A stretch of DNA of 64,000 nucleotides from Muribaculum sp. (GTDB lineage: Bacteria > Bacteroidota > Bacteroidia > Bacteroidales > Muribaculaceae). Of the stretch, positions 1-7,803 are shown in pieces. Position 1 is the first letter of the stretch. Each line of letters starts with the position of its first letter. A program made the translations under genes and the position numbers. A model generated the notes under the pieces. The model was not told the DNA's origin, did no database searches, and saw only the letters and a program-made list of their open reading frames with translations. The stretch covers positions 27,382-91,381 of the forward strand of contig VSOZ01000013.1 of the NCBI GenBank assembly GCA_009775095.1, in the 5' to 3' direction.

Positions 1-150
1 ACCTTTCGGTTTAAGGACCGATTTCAGACCAAGAAAAGACCTCTTCGGACAGCTATTTGTCACCAAATCGTTTCAAGTTTTTTCGATGACGAAAATTGTG
101 ACAAAAATGTGACCGAAAGTGATGCAACAATTTGGTGTACAAATACTTCC

Positions 151-196
151 AAAGACCTAACTCAGACGTAACTCGGAAAATCAGCGACATTTTAAC
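151..196. repeat. Left copy of 46-bp degenerate direct repeat
   Basis: The 46 bases here match 3273-3318 in the same orientation with four mismatches, and both copies are followed about 20 bases later by a short ATGTTAAA-type motif. Bases 1-60 also resemble 3136-3190 (both begin near CCTTTCGG). The copies bracket the three-gene accessory operon. Bases 1-446 hold no convincing gene; the short reading frames there lack family resemblance. The repeats could be ends of a mobile unit or relics of a segmental duplication. Confidence 0.6.
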
Positions 197-446
197 AGCG
201 TTCAGTGCGTATGTTAAAGCGTCCCCGGACGCGATGACCGAAGTATCGACATAAGTCATTATAACAGATATGAATTTTGTATGTCCTACAAAAGTCGTGT
301 ATGTTAAAAATGAGCTAAGTCGCTGATACGTCTGATATTTGACTTCAATGTGTCCAATCGGAACATAAGTTGCCGACTGTCGGTGTTCAACATTGCCCGT
401 AGGCGTGTTCGTCAGAAAACAAAAATTCGCAGTATTATCCAGAACA

Positions 447-478
447 TTTTGTTACCTAAGATTTTATGGCTATATTTG
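447..478 (+). promoter_or_regulatory. Bacteroidetes-type promoter of the HTH-NTase-phosphoesterase operon
   Basis: TATATTTG at 471-478 fits the TAnnTTTG -7 box exactly, and TTTTG at 447-451 lies 19 bp upstream as the -33 element. Predicted transcription would begin about 20-25 nt before the ATG at 509. The -7 box lies inside the left arm of a 28-bp palindrome. Confidence 0.65.
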
Positions 479-499
479 CAATTCGCGAATTGCAAATAT
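472..499. promoter_or_regulatory. Perfect 28-bp palindrome overlapping the promoter, likely operator
   Basis: The arms 472-485 and 486-499 are perfect inverted complements centred on TTCGCGAA with no spacer. The palindrome covers the -7 box and probable start site, where a bound dimer would block transcription. The first gene of the operon encodes a helix-turn-helix protein, so autorepression is the simple reading. A near-copy lies at 2479-2504, just after the last gene. Confidence 0.65.
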
Positions 500-508
500 T
501 TAATACAA

Positions 509-1042
509 ATGACTAAATCCCATAATGGTATGCGCCCACAAGATATAGTGATTTTGCTTAAAAAAGTCACTCTGATTGGTAGAAACATGACCAATGCGCA
601 GGTTGCAAAAGATCTTGGTATAAGTGCCTCGGAAGTGTCCGAAGCACTGGAGCGTTGTAGGATAGCCAGATTGATGGACAATGCCAAGCAAAGGGTAAAT
701 ATACTTGCGCTCAAAGAGTTTTTGATACATGGACTGAAATATGTCTTTCCAGTCCAGCCACAGTCAAGAGTACGAGGTGTTGCCACTGCAATCTCGGCAA
801 CACCATTGTGTGATAAAATTCTGACAGATAAGGAAGCATACGTATGGCCGGATGCAAATGGCAATCTACGCGGGGAGTCAATAACCCCGCTTTATCGCAC
901 CGTCCCGGTGGCGGTGCAAAACGATTCTATGCTACATAGTCTGCTTGCTATCGCTGATACGTTCAGAATTGGCAGGACAAGGGAAATCGAGATTGCAAAA
1001 GAAGAACTTAATTCAATTCTCGCAACCTATGATGTCAGGTAA
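509..1042 (+). CDS. Helix-turn-helix protein, probable regulator/antitoxin of the operon
   Basis: A 177-residue protein. Residues about 10-57 form a winged-helix/HTH-like segment: a first helix, then TNAQVAKDLGISASEVSEAL, typical of a recognition helix-turn-helix. The remaining 120 residues match no family I recognise. I chose ATG 509, which follows the promoter and palindrome, although the frame is open back to 350; that upstream extension crosses the promoter. The gene overlaps the next by 14 nt, so translation is probably coupled. Proximity to a nucleotidyltransferase suggests a type IV-like antitoxin or repressor role similar in layout to AbiEi/AbiEii, but I see no direct sequence match to AbiEi. 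Confidence 0.75.
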   Translation: MTKSHNGMRPQDIVILLKKVTLIGRNMTNAQVAKDLGISASEVSEALERCRIARLMDNAKQRVNILALKEFLIHGLKYVFPVQPQSRVRGVATAISATPLCDKILTDKEAYVWPDANGNLRGESITPLYRTVPVAVQNDSMLHSLLAIADTFRIGRTREIEIAKEELNSILATYDVR

Positions 1043-1712
1043 TATCAGACGGCTTAAAGTCATTGCAGAAGGTCTTGGCGATTTATGTAAGGATGTTGTG
1101 TTTGTCGGAGGATCGGTAGCCGAACTATATGCCGATGATCCGGCTGCCACAGACATCCGTCCGACTATGGATGTCGATTGCGTCATAGAGCTTGCCACCT
1201 ACGGAAGTCTTCAGAATTTTGAACAGTTGCTCCGTGACCGCAAATTTGTGAACGATATTGAATCCGGCGTGATATGCCGATGGAAATACAATGGCGAGAT
1301 TGTGGATATAATGCCCGACAGGGACAGTATTCTCGGCTTCACAAACAAATGGTATCGGCCGGGATTCCAATATCGGGTGGAGACCCGTATCGAAGAAGAA
1401 CTTGTAATCAAGATACTCCCACCGCTCTATTATATCGCAACAAAGATAGAAGCCATAAGAGGACGAGGCGGAGAAGACCTGAGATTCTCACACGATTTTG
1501 AGGATCTGGTATATGTATTGAACAACAGGCGGGACATTACAAGTCTTTTCGATATGGAGAATAATAACAGTCTTGTTGAATACGTTTCGTCATGGGCCAA
1601 AGAAATGCTCCTTCGACAGAACAGTAGGGAGGAAATTGAATGTATGCTTCCTTATGGCGATTACGACAGAGTTGATTACATTATCGATATACTCAACCAT
1701 TTTTCAAGATGA
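1029..1712 (+). CDS. Nucleotidyltransferase-fold protein (AbiEii/MNT-like)
   Basis: A 227-residue protein. The N-terminal part has the signature of the DNA polymerase beta-like nucleotidyltransferase superfamily: GGS at 27-29, DVD at 48-50 and a third acidic residue, D93, in EIVDIMPD. These would bind two metals and NTP. The C-terminal half is helical. Proteins of this type modify tRNA or protein targets in toxin-antitoxin systems, or act as antitoxins (MNT type); which applies here is not visible. The start is one of two adjacent ATGs (1029 or 1032), inside the end of the HTH gene. The stop overlaps the next start as ATGA, so the three genes form one translationally coupled operon. Confidence 0.75.
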   Translation: MMSGNIRRLKVIAEGLGDLCKDVVFVGGSVAELYADDPAATDIRPTMDVDCVIELATYGSLQNFEQLLRDRKFVNDIESGVICRWKYNGEIVDIMPDRDSILGFTNKWYRPGFQYRVETRIEEELVIKILPPLYYIATKIEAIRGRGGEDLRFSHDFEDLVYVLNNRRDITSLFDMENNNSLVEYVSSWAKEMLLRQNSREEIECMLPYGDYDRVDYIIDILNHFSR

Positions 1713-2473
1713 AAATCCAATACGCTTCCGACCTGCACCTCGAATTTGGTGCAAATACTTCAATATTGAAGGAGCATCCAATGGAACCCATAGGAGATGT
1801 CCTTATTCTTGCCGGAGATATTGGTTATCTTGGTGATGCCGGACTGACAGTTCATTCGTTTTGGGACTGGGCATCAGACAACTTCAAAGAAGTGATTGCA
1901 ATCCCCGGAAATCATGAATTATACAGGGGATTTGACATTAATGAACTGGCCGAGGGTTGGGAATTGTGGATTAGATCCAATGTGCGCTATGTATATAATA
2001 AGCTGATTCACCTTGACGAAACTACAGATTTGATAGCCTCAACGCTTTGGTCAGAAATACCTCCGGAATACGGTAATCTGATCCAACGAAATGTAAGCGA
2101 TTTCCACTGCATCCGCGATGGCGAAAATGCCCTTGGCTGGGAGCGGTTTAACAAGGAGCATTATGCCTGTCGGGATTTTGTTAAAAAATCAGTCCGAGAC
2201 AGTAGCGCCTGCAATATTGTGGTCGCTACACATCATGTTCCGTCTTTTGCCCTGATGTCTGAAGAGTTCAAAGGCAGTCCGATAAACGGGGCATTCACTT
2301 CCGAGTTGGGAAATATGATTGCCGACAGCCGGATTAGCTGTTGGATTTACGGACATTCCCACCGCAACATATCAAAACAGATAGGAAACACACTTTGCGT
2401 ATGCAACCAATTAGGCTATGTTCGCGCTCTGGAACACCTATATTTTCGGAAGGATGCGCTGATAACACTTTAG
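1709..2473 (+). CDS. Calcineurin-like metallophosphoesterase
   Basis: A 254-residue protein with the full metallophosphatase motif set: SDLHLE with D8 and H10, GD at 36-37, GNHE with N68 and H69, THH at 174-176 and GHSH at 215-218. These residues build a two-metal site that hydrolyses phosphomono- or diesters. There is no signal peptide, so it acts in the cytoplasm; the substrate is unknown and could be RNA, a nucleotide or a phosphorylated protein. Its start overlaps the nucleotidyltransferase stop by 4 nt. As third member of the operon it might reverse or complement the transferase reaction, which is inference from gene order only. Confidence 0.8.
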   Translation: MKIQYASDLHLEFGANTSILKEHPMEPIGDVLILAGDIGYLGDAGLTVHSFWDWASDNFKEVIAIPGNHELYRGFDINELAEGWELWIRSNVRYVYNKLIHLDETTDLIASTLWSEIPPEYGNLIQRNVSDFHCIRDGENALGWERFNKEHYACRDFVKKSVRDSSACNIVVATHHVPSFALMSEEFKGSPINGAFTSELGNMIADSRISCWIYGHSHRNISKQIGNTLCVCNQLGYVRALEHLYFRKDALITL

Positions 2474-2478
2474 CTCTG

Positions 2479-2504
2479 AATTTGAGATTCGCGAATTGCA
2501 AATT
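2479..2504. repeat. Near-perfect 26-bp palindrome after the operon, second operator-like copy
   Basis: This segment shares the core TTCGCGAATTGCAAAT with the palindrome at 472-499 and differs mainly at two bases in the left arm. It begins 6 nt after the phosphoesterase stop codon. Paired palindromes around an operon may be operators, recombination ends or boundaries of the mobile unit. Confidence 0.6.
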
Positions 2505-2542
2505 ACCTTTTTACTTTCGGCTGCGATAAATAAAGGTTTGCA

Positions 2543-2601
2543 GTTTATTTTAGTGCTGAATTTGCAATAATTTTCATTACGGAATGAGAACTAAAATAAA
2601 C
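2543..2601. repeat. Inverted repeat with 11-bp arms in the AT-rich spacer
   Basis: GTTTATTTTAG (2543-2553) is the exact inverted complement of CTAAAATAAAC (2591-2601), separated by 37 nt. It lies in the 2474-3351 spacer, which has no convincing protein gene. The pair could form a hairpin or be a protein-binding site. Confidence 0.4.
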
Positions 2602-2838
2602 ACTTTGCATCAACAAATCCATACGAATGGGATAATGCTCGCATCTTGGCCAAACCAAAAGGGGAAGCGGTCAAATTGCGACAGGTTTTCCGGATGGATT
2701 AGACGTTAATACTTATGTGTAAAATGGTTAAATCGGACCCTCGGACTTGTGCGTGCAACAGAAAAATGATTAAATTCACATAATGGTTTGGAGCTTCGTG
2801 GAGACGAGGCATAGATGCGAAAATCCGGAGTTTGATTT

Positions 2839-2871
2839 TGCTGCAATCAAGTTGCAGCGAGCTAAAGGTTC
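2839..2871 (+). repeat. First copy of 33-bp repeat with hairpin (partner at 3015-3047)
   Basis: Thirty-three bases recur at 3015-3047 with one substitution. Both copies hold a hairpin, GCTGCAA-TCAAG-TTGC(A/G)GC; the change keeps pairing as G-U. The first copy runs directly into an AGGCACCA... segment that in the second copy lies only after the terminator, so the first looks like an internally deleted copy of the same unit. Confidence 0.55.
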
Positions 2872-2973
2872 AGGCACCACCAAGGCACTAAGATAATTTC
2901 AGAATGTCTATCTACTTGATAACGGCATATTTGGAGTGTAAGAAACAAGTTCCTCCAGCTCCAAAATGTAATT

Positions 2974-3127
2974 CTTTGCCTGACGCAAAGCGATGAAGCG
3001 ATTACCGAACTAAATGCTGCAATCAAGTTGCGGCGAGCTAAAGGTTCGAAAATTCGAGACGCCCTTCAGCTCATTGAGCCGAAGGGCGAAATAGACCTCG
3101 GACTGTCAGTCAGTTCCGAGTTTTTTT
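2974..3127 (+). ncRNA. Candidate structured non-coding RNA with five hairpins
   Basis: Consecutive hairpins occur at 2974-2990 (CTTTGC/GCAAAG), 3016-3034 (GCTGCAA/TTGCGGC), 3046-3057 (short, TCGA), 3060-3088 (CGCCCTTC...GAAGGGCG with an inner GCTC/GAGC pair) and 3097-3120, which ends in seven T residues as an intrinsic terminator. A reading frame crosses the region but has no start codon after an upstream stop at 2920-2922. Part of the unit is repeated at 2839-2871. I see no clear promoter: the nearest box, CATATTTG at 2926-2933, misses one consensus base. The 5' end and function are unknown; the decayed 3' end of a mobile element is an alternative. Confidence 0.35.
3097..3127 (+). terminator. 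Intrinsic terminator on the plus strand
   Basis: CTCGGACTG pairs with CAG-T-TCCGAG (one bulged T) around a 5-nt loop, followed by T7 at 3121-3127. It would stop transcripts from the accessory operon or from the candidate small RNA before the converging hydrolase gene. Confidence 0.7.
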
Positions 3128-3272
3128 CGTGTCTTATCCTTTCGGATTTAGGACTAAAATAAGACCTTATCAGACATAGTTCAGGCACCAACAAAGCACC
3201 AAAATTTCAAATATCATTTTAGTGCCTGAATAGGGTTAAAACGCTTCTATCCATCTCAATATCACGCAGGCT

Positions 3273-3318
3273 AAAGACCTAACTCAGACGAAACCCGGAA
3301 ATTCGGCGACATTTTAAC
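3273..3318. repeat. Right copy of 46-bp degenerate direct repeat
   Basis: This copy matches 151-196 with four mismatches in direct orientation. It ends 33 bp before the end of the hydrolase gene and marks the right edge of the accessory segment. See the left copy. Confidence 0.6.
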
Positions 3319-3351
3319 GGTCTTGAAAGAGGATGTTAAATAGCGCCATGA

Positions 3352-4407
3352 TTAAATGCCAAACATAAAATCCAAGGGCTTGGAAGCCTTAAATTTATCT
3401 ATGGCATCACCGGTATAAATCTCATCATTTGTCAGAGTAAGTTTTTTCACGGGCATGCCCATACTGAAATCGGCTTTTCTTAAATCGACCCAGAATATAT
3501 TGGGACTTATAGTCGACTCAAAATAGTAAACGCGATTTTTCTGATCCGCTACAGTGCGCCAACGCGTCGAGGCTATGTTTGGCTGGTCAGGCACGGAAAT
3601 GCCCAATGGTACAGACACATTCCTCATGACACTGAATACCCCGGCGACAGCATGGCGGAAATTGGATGTCATCGGGAGGGCTTTAACGTAGAATGACGCC
3701 CTTACAAAACGATCGGAGGCTCGATTGGTACCCGGCAGCATGACAAGTCCTCCTATCTGCTTCCAATAATCATTTAGAGTCAACTGTTTGTCATAAGTAG
3801 GGGAATTAGTCATCACTTGACAGTCACGTCCTTGATGTATGACAAGATTACCGTCTATATATTCAAATATAGCACTATTGCCGGTCGCATCCGATACAGA
3901 GAGGTGCAAGGTGGACTTGGCCCCATTAGGGAGGTCCGGGTCATCTATACGAAACAGTTCCTTACTCAATTCGGCTACAGCTTCTTCAACTGTAGCAAAA
4001 TTGTCAAGCACATATTGAGTCCAGATGCTCAATCCCATCACGGGTCGCGAATCGTCAGGACGCCTGTAATCTGACTCTGAGAGAAAAAGTAAGTTTGCCA
4101 TCAGACCTTTCTCATTCATCCCGTCACAAACACCTATGTCATATCCGGCAGTAACCACACTTCCATATCGTGATGTCCACTTAATGGTATTGTCTGTCAA
4201 CCCACCCCGACGCTCTATTCCACGTGGAAACAAGTATAGATTTGACTGTGGGTCCTCCTTCCAGTCCATCGTGCGTCCTGTCACCACCATTTCGTCAGGC
4301 CCAAGATAGACCGCACGGGTGCATGCATCACTCTGCACCGAAACGCCCAAAACTCCAATAATTGATATCGCTGCTACAATCGTTTTACAATAATATTTTC
4401 CGTTCAT
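3352..4407 (-). CDS. Secreted choloylglycine hydrolase-family enzyme (bile salt hydrolase / penicillin V acylase type)
   Basis: A 351-residue Ntn hydrolase. A signal peptide (about residues 1-28, hydrophobic IVAAISIIGVLGV) is followed directly by C29, the expected N-terminal nucleophile after cleavage. R45 and D48 (GRTMDW) keep the spacing seen in bile salt hydrolases (C2/R18/D21 when numbered from the mature protein), and N98, N201 (TNSPTYD) and R233 (SDRF) fit the other active-site positions. The family deconjugates bile acids or cleaves penicillin V and N-acyl signals; sequence alone does not decide between them. Export to the periplasm suits bile salts in a gut bacterium. The gene stands alone on the minus strand; I see no clear TAnnTTTG promoter in the 4408-4740 spacer. 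Confidence 0.85.
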   Translation of the reverse strand: MNGKYYCKTIVAAISIIGVLGVSVQSDACTRAVYLGPDEMVVTGRTMDWKEDPQSNLYLFPRGIERRGGLTDNTIKWTSRYGSVVTAGYDIGVCDGMNEKGLMANLLFLSESDYRRPDDSRPVMGLSIWTQYVLDNFATVEEAVAELSKELFRIDDPDLPNGAKSTLHLSVSDATGNSAIFEYIDGNLVIHQGRDCQVMTNSPTYDKQLTLNDYWKQIGGLVMLPGTNRASDRFVRASFYVKALPMTSNFRHAVAGVFSVMRNVSVPLGISVPDQPNIASTRWRTVADQKNRVYYFESTISPNIFWVDLRKADFSMGMPVKKLTLTNDEIYTGDAIDKFKASKPLDFMFGI

Positions 4408-4740
4408 AGTATGATTTTTTCAAAAACACAATTAAAATTCTTATCTGCAACATCTAACATAGGCATCCATATGATAGTTCATACTAAAATACATTTCGCA
4501 TCCATCCACTTGCAACAAATATCCGAAAGTATTTTTATAATACCCTTCCATGTCGGTAGATCTGTTAGTTGATAAACTCGAAACTATGTTACTTACGGCT
4601 CGGCATTTTCAGTCGTCAATCGGTTACTAACCGATATTAACAAACACTAAATGCCGGCGTAATATGCACATTAGCAACGAGCTAACCCTCAAACAAAATG
4701 TTAATGCCCGATTGTACATAAAAACAGCGTTTTGTAATAT

Positions 4741-4748
4741 TATCTTTG
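4741..4748 (+). promoter_or_regulatory. TATCTTTG -7 box upstream of the DUF6291-like gene
   Basis: TATCTTTG fits TAnnTTTG and lies 34 bp before ATG 4782. No good TTG element lies 19-21 bp upstream. The divergent 374-bp spacer 4408-4781 is AT-rich and otherwise shows no gene. Confidence 0.5.
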
Positions 4749-4781
4749 CGGAAAACAACCGTTAAACCAATATCACATACG

Positions 4782-5252
4782 ATGAAACGTACACCGAAAT
4801 TTGACAAGGCTTGGAGCGAGTCCATAGCCATGCTTCCCGCAGAATTGCAGCAACCTCTCGTAAACGCCATCAAGGAGTATCAGACTACAGGCATAGAACC
4901 GGCCGCCCTGCATCCGATAGCGCAATGCGTGTTCAACCTGTTGAAACCGACGATAGACCGCCGTGCCAAAGCCGCATCCTACCAGCGCCGTCGCCGCGAG
5001 GCAAATGCCGTGGTGCAGTGTGCTCCCGTCACCATCGAGGCCGGGCGCCGTGTCAAGCAAGACCGCAAGTACATCCGCCACCTCGCCAAACGCTACAATC
5101 TCATCCACCGCGATATCAAGACCGAGATCGACCGAGTGTCCGCCCTTCTGGCCGCCAACGGCATCGACCGCATACCCCTCTTCCTCTACAAAGAATACCT
5201 CGAAAAACGACTCGAAGCCAACGCCGTGCCCGATGACCCGTCATCCACATAA
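4782..5252 (+). CDS. Small DUF6291-like protein of unknown function
   Basis: A 156-residue soluble protein without signal peptide or membrane segment. The N-terminal pattern (KFDKAWSESIAMLPAELQQPL, then IKEYQTTGIEP and a segment ending LLKPTIDRRAKAASYQRRRREA) resembles DUF6291-type proteins of Bacteroidales, often found near mobile or phage genes. The middle is strongly basic and the C-terminal part helical, which would suit nucleic-acid binding, but no motif proves it. I chose ATG 4782 rather than the frame's first start at 4746 because the latter lies in the -7 box region. Base composition after about 4960 is clearly more GC-rich than the upstream spacer. Confidence 0.6.
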   Translation: MKRTPKFDKAWSESIAMLPAELQQPLVNAIKEYQTTGIEPAALHPIAQCVFNLLKPTIDRRAKAASYQRRRREANAVVQCAPVTIEAGRRVKQDRKYIRHLAKRYNLIHRDIKTEIDRVSALLAANGIDRIPLFLYKEYLEKRLEANAVPDDPSST

Positions 5253-5512
5253 AACCCGGGGGATATGTGAAGCGTCAATGCCCTGCCGGAAGATAGAGAC
5301 ACCCGTACCACGACGTCCGGTCGCGACCCGGATGGCTATATAGGCCGAAGCCGCTCACCGTACTACCGACGGCCTGAACAAACACAGTTTCCTCTTAACG
5401 ACCTTTTCCCTACCTCCAACACCCGGACACGACAGAGCCGCGGCTCCACGAAGAAGCTACGGCTCGTATTGAGGATGCGCCATACGTATGCATGGGCGCG
5501 GTAGCAGCTACA

Positions 5513-7756
5513 CTATAGGCGGGTGAGTATAAGACAGTCTACAATAGCATGGTTTGTCCCGAGATTCATATTCTCATCGGTCGGCTCGAAGAGCACGGTT
5601 ACAACATGGTTGCCGGGAGTAAGGTCAACAACAATCGAGTTGGTACGGCCCCAGTCGTCCCAGTTGCCGCGTCCACGGTGAGGCATCACCGCAACACCGA
5701 CCTTCTTTCCGTCAACAAGTACAGAACGCACCGCACATTTGTTCTCCGTATTTACAGGGCCGTTGCCGTTGGCATAACGTAATGTAAGTGCATAATCACC
5801 GCTTTCGACTACCTTAACCGGTATTTTGAGCGCCGGAGTCTTATGGTCAAGTTCGACAAATCCTTTACCCGAATAGCCTTTTATCGGATGAGAAGGCTGA
5901 TACGATACTTCGGGAGAATTCATGGCGACACCCTCGTCCGGCATCTCGAACATGAATGAAGCACGGGTCGAACGGGGCTCGGAAGCAAAGGACTCCACGC
6001 CGTCATCGGAAACACCGATAACCTGATACTCGCCCGGCTGCGACACATCATATGTAGTGGTGTTGACCTCGGCTATGCGCTTGCCGTTGCAAAGCACAAC
6101 GTAGTGGTCGATGTACTCGATGGGATTCCAGTTAAGCACACCGTCCTCAACCCATGTGATCGGAGTAATCGGAGCCTTGACATTGGGCACATTGTTGACC
6201 TTCAGCGGCGCTATGGCATTGTCGGCCATGACTATTTTCACGTCAAGGTGTCCTTTGGCGTCGGCGGGAATAAATGGCGCATGCTCCTTGCCGTTGACAG
6301 TAAACGACTTGATTTTGTCGCCATAGCCCGAAACGGTTATGTCAAGCACCGCATCGCGATATTTGAAGTCCTTGAGCGTGCGCATATCGGCCATTGCCTT
6401 AGGCACAAACGGATGAAACGCCAACCGGTCTTTCTCAAACTCGATGCCGAAGAGTATTCTATGGGTCAATGCTATGTTGCCGGCAAGACACCACAGCATG
6501 TTCGACGAGTTAAGTTCGGTGGCTATGTCGCCGTTGTCGAGGTTGAAATTCTCTTTGTTTGTGCAGAACAGAGCTGCCGGACGGAACACCGACCCGATGC
6601 CCTGAAGCACACCCTGTTCATTGCCGGCTTTTGCGTTGGCGATGGTCCACCACGCTCCCACCCACGGCCACAGAGCGTTGTTGTGATAAGCAGGCATATC
6701 GGAGATCTGCGGATAGAATATAGCCGCACCGAACGGTGTCGTAGGATTGCTCTCGGTGATTTTGGCCGCACGCTCGGGCGAAGCCACATCCCACAGTATG
6801 GCAAGCGACTCGCCGAGGGTTTCGGCACGCGGATTCATTATGAGATTGTCGCGTCCGTAAAGATACATGCCGTAATACCCTTTGTCTTCAAGCCACAACT
6901 CCTTGTCGATAGCCTCGGCCAAAGCACGCGAACGCTCACTATAAAACGCGGCCTCTTTCTTCTTGCCGAGCTCACCGGCTATGTCGGCAAGCACTTTAAG
7001 CGCCTGCATGTGCACAATGGAGGTTCCGAGAGCCTCGCTCTGCGATATGTCTACTGTCTGCATCCACTTCGGATGGCTCTGCTCACGCCAGTCGATAAAC
7101 GAAGTTTCGCCCTTTACCAGACCGGTCTTGTCGTCATACACTGTAGCCAAGTCATCGTCAATAGAGCTTTTGATGATCGGATATATGTACTCGAGCCACT
7201 TGCGGTCGCCCGTCACCTTGTAAAGTTCATAGGCGGCCACGGCCCATATCATACGGTCGGTGCTGACGGGCCACGCACCGCCCGAACCGGTATCCTGAAT
7301 AATGCGACCGTTGCCATTGACCTTCTTCATCAGCGATATCTTGGATGCCTCGGGCTGAAGATAGGCCATAGACAGAAGTATCGAATAGCTGACATCGCGG
7401 GTCCATACTCCCGACCACTCCTTGCCGGTGCGCAGGGTCGTGTCGGGTTCAACGGCATTGACCATCTCGTCAAGGCCCATATTGTATATGGCATTGTGCA
7501 GACGGTTTGACGATTTAAGTCCCGGATAGGACGATATGTCGTTCTTCAACTTCCATGACTTCTCTATGGGCATGAAATATCCGGGCTGTGCCGAGTATGT
7601 CGACACAATCTCGAAGTCATTGGGTGCGGTGGCCATATACTCGCCTTGGGTGACCGTATCGCCGTGCCACACATAAGCGTCGGTCCTGACTATTTCGCCG
7701 GCCTGCGCGGGCACAGCCGCACACAGAGCCAAAGCATAAGGTATAATCTGTTTCAT
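5513..7756 (-). CDS. Secreted six-hairpin (alpha/alpha)6 glycosidase with C-terminal carbohydrate-binding module
   Basis: A 747-residue protein with a signal peptide (residues 1-19, ending AQA). Residues about 85-470 form an (alpha/alpha)6-barrel with W118-T-R-D121, GAWPVSTDR and FIDWREQ motifs, reminiscent of GH63/GH15-type glucosidases and amylo-1,6-glucosidase-like enzymes. A fibronectin-III-like linker (about 540-605) and a galactose-binding-fold module (about 610-747, CBM35/CBM6-like) follow. Exact GH family and acid/base residues cannot be assigned by eye. It is the last gene of the PUL, 47 bp after the GH97 gene, and probably acts in the periplasm on oligosaccharides imported by SusCD. 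It ends in TAG, showing that TAG is used as a normal stop here. Confidence 0.7.
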   Translation of the reverse strand: MKQIIPYALALCAAVPAQAGEIVRTDAYVWHGDTVTQGEYMATAPNDFEIVSTYSAQPGYFMPIEKSWKLKNDISSYPGLKSSNRLHNAIYNMGLDEMVNAVEPDTTLRTGKEWSGVWTRDVSYSILLSMAYLQPEASKISLMKKVNGNGRIIQDTGSGGAWPVSTDRMIWAVAAYELYKVTGDRKWLEYIYPIIKSSIDDDLATVYDDKTGLVKGETSFIDWREQSHPKWMQTVDISQSEALGTSIVHMQALKVLADIAGELGKKKEAAFYSERSRALAEAIDKELWLEDKGYYGMYLYGRDNLIMNPRAETLGESLAILWDVASPERAAKITESNPTTPFGAAIFYPQISDMPAYHNNALWPWVGAWWTIANAKAGNEQGVLQGIGSVFRPAALFCTNKENFNLDNGDIATELNSSNMLWCLAGNIALTHRILFGIEFEKDRLAFHPFVPKAMADMRTLKDFKYRDAVLDITVSGYGDKIKSFTVNGKEHAPFIPADAKGHLDVKIVMADNAIAPLKVNNVPNVKAPITPITWVEDGVLNWNPIEYIDHYVVLCNGKRIAEVNTTTYDVSQPGEYQVIGVSDDGVESFASEPRSTRASFMFEMPDEGVAMNSPEVSYQPSHPIKGYSGKGFVELDHKTPALKIPVKVVESGDYALTLRYANGNGPVNTENKCAVRSVLVDGKKVGVAVMPHRGRGNWDDWGRTNSIVVDLTPGNHVVTVLFEPTDENMNLGTNHAIVDCLILTRL

Positions 7757-7803
7757 AACTTACAAATATAACGAATAATTTTCCCGAAACATATGTGAGT
7801 ACA

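Noticed and set aside
509..1712. Firm assignment as AbiE type IV toxin-antitoxin
   Set aside because: The layout and NTase motifs fit, but the HTH protein lacks recognisable AbiEi domains; only a search could decide.
2923..3168. Open frame across the hairpin region (reads DEAITELNAAIKLRRAKGSK)
   Set aside because: It has no start codon after the stop at 2920-2922, matches no family I know, and coincides with several hairpins and a terminator.
5253..5512. GC-rich spacer between converging genes
   Set aside because: Short frames there are shadows of the DUF6291-like gene; no hairpin or promoter stands out.
6104..7510. 468-codon plus-strand open frame
   Set aside because: It lies antisense to the six-hairpin glycosidase, has no recognisable domain, and arises from the biased codon use of the GC-rich gene below it. 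The same applies to long antisense frames at 7795-8949, 10310-11209, 14946-15659, 30519-30959 and 32186-33235.
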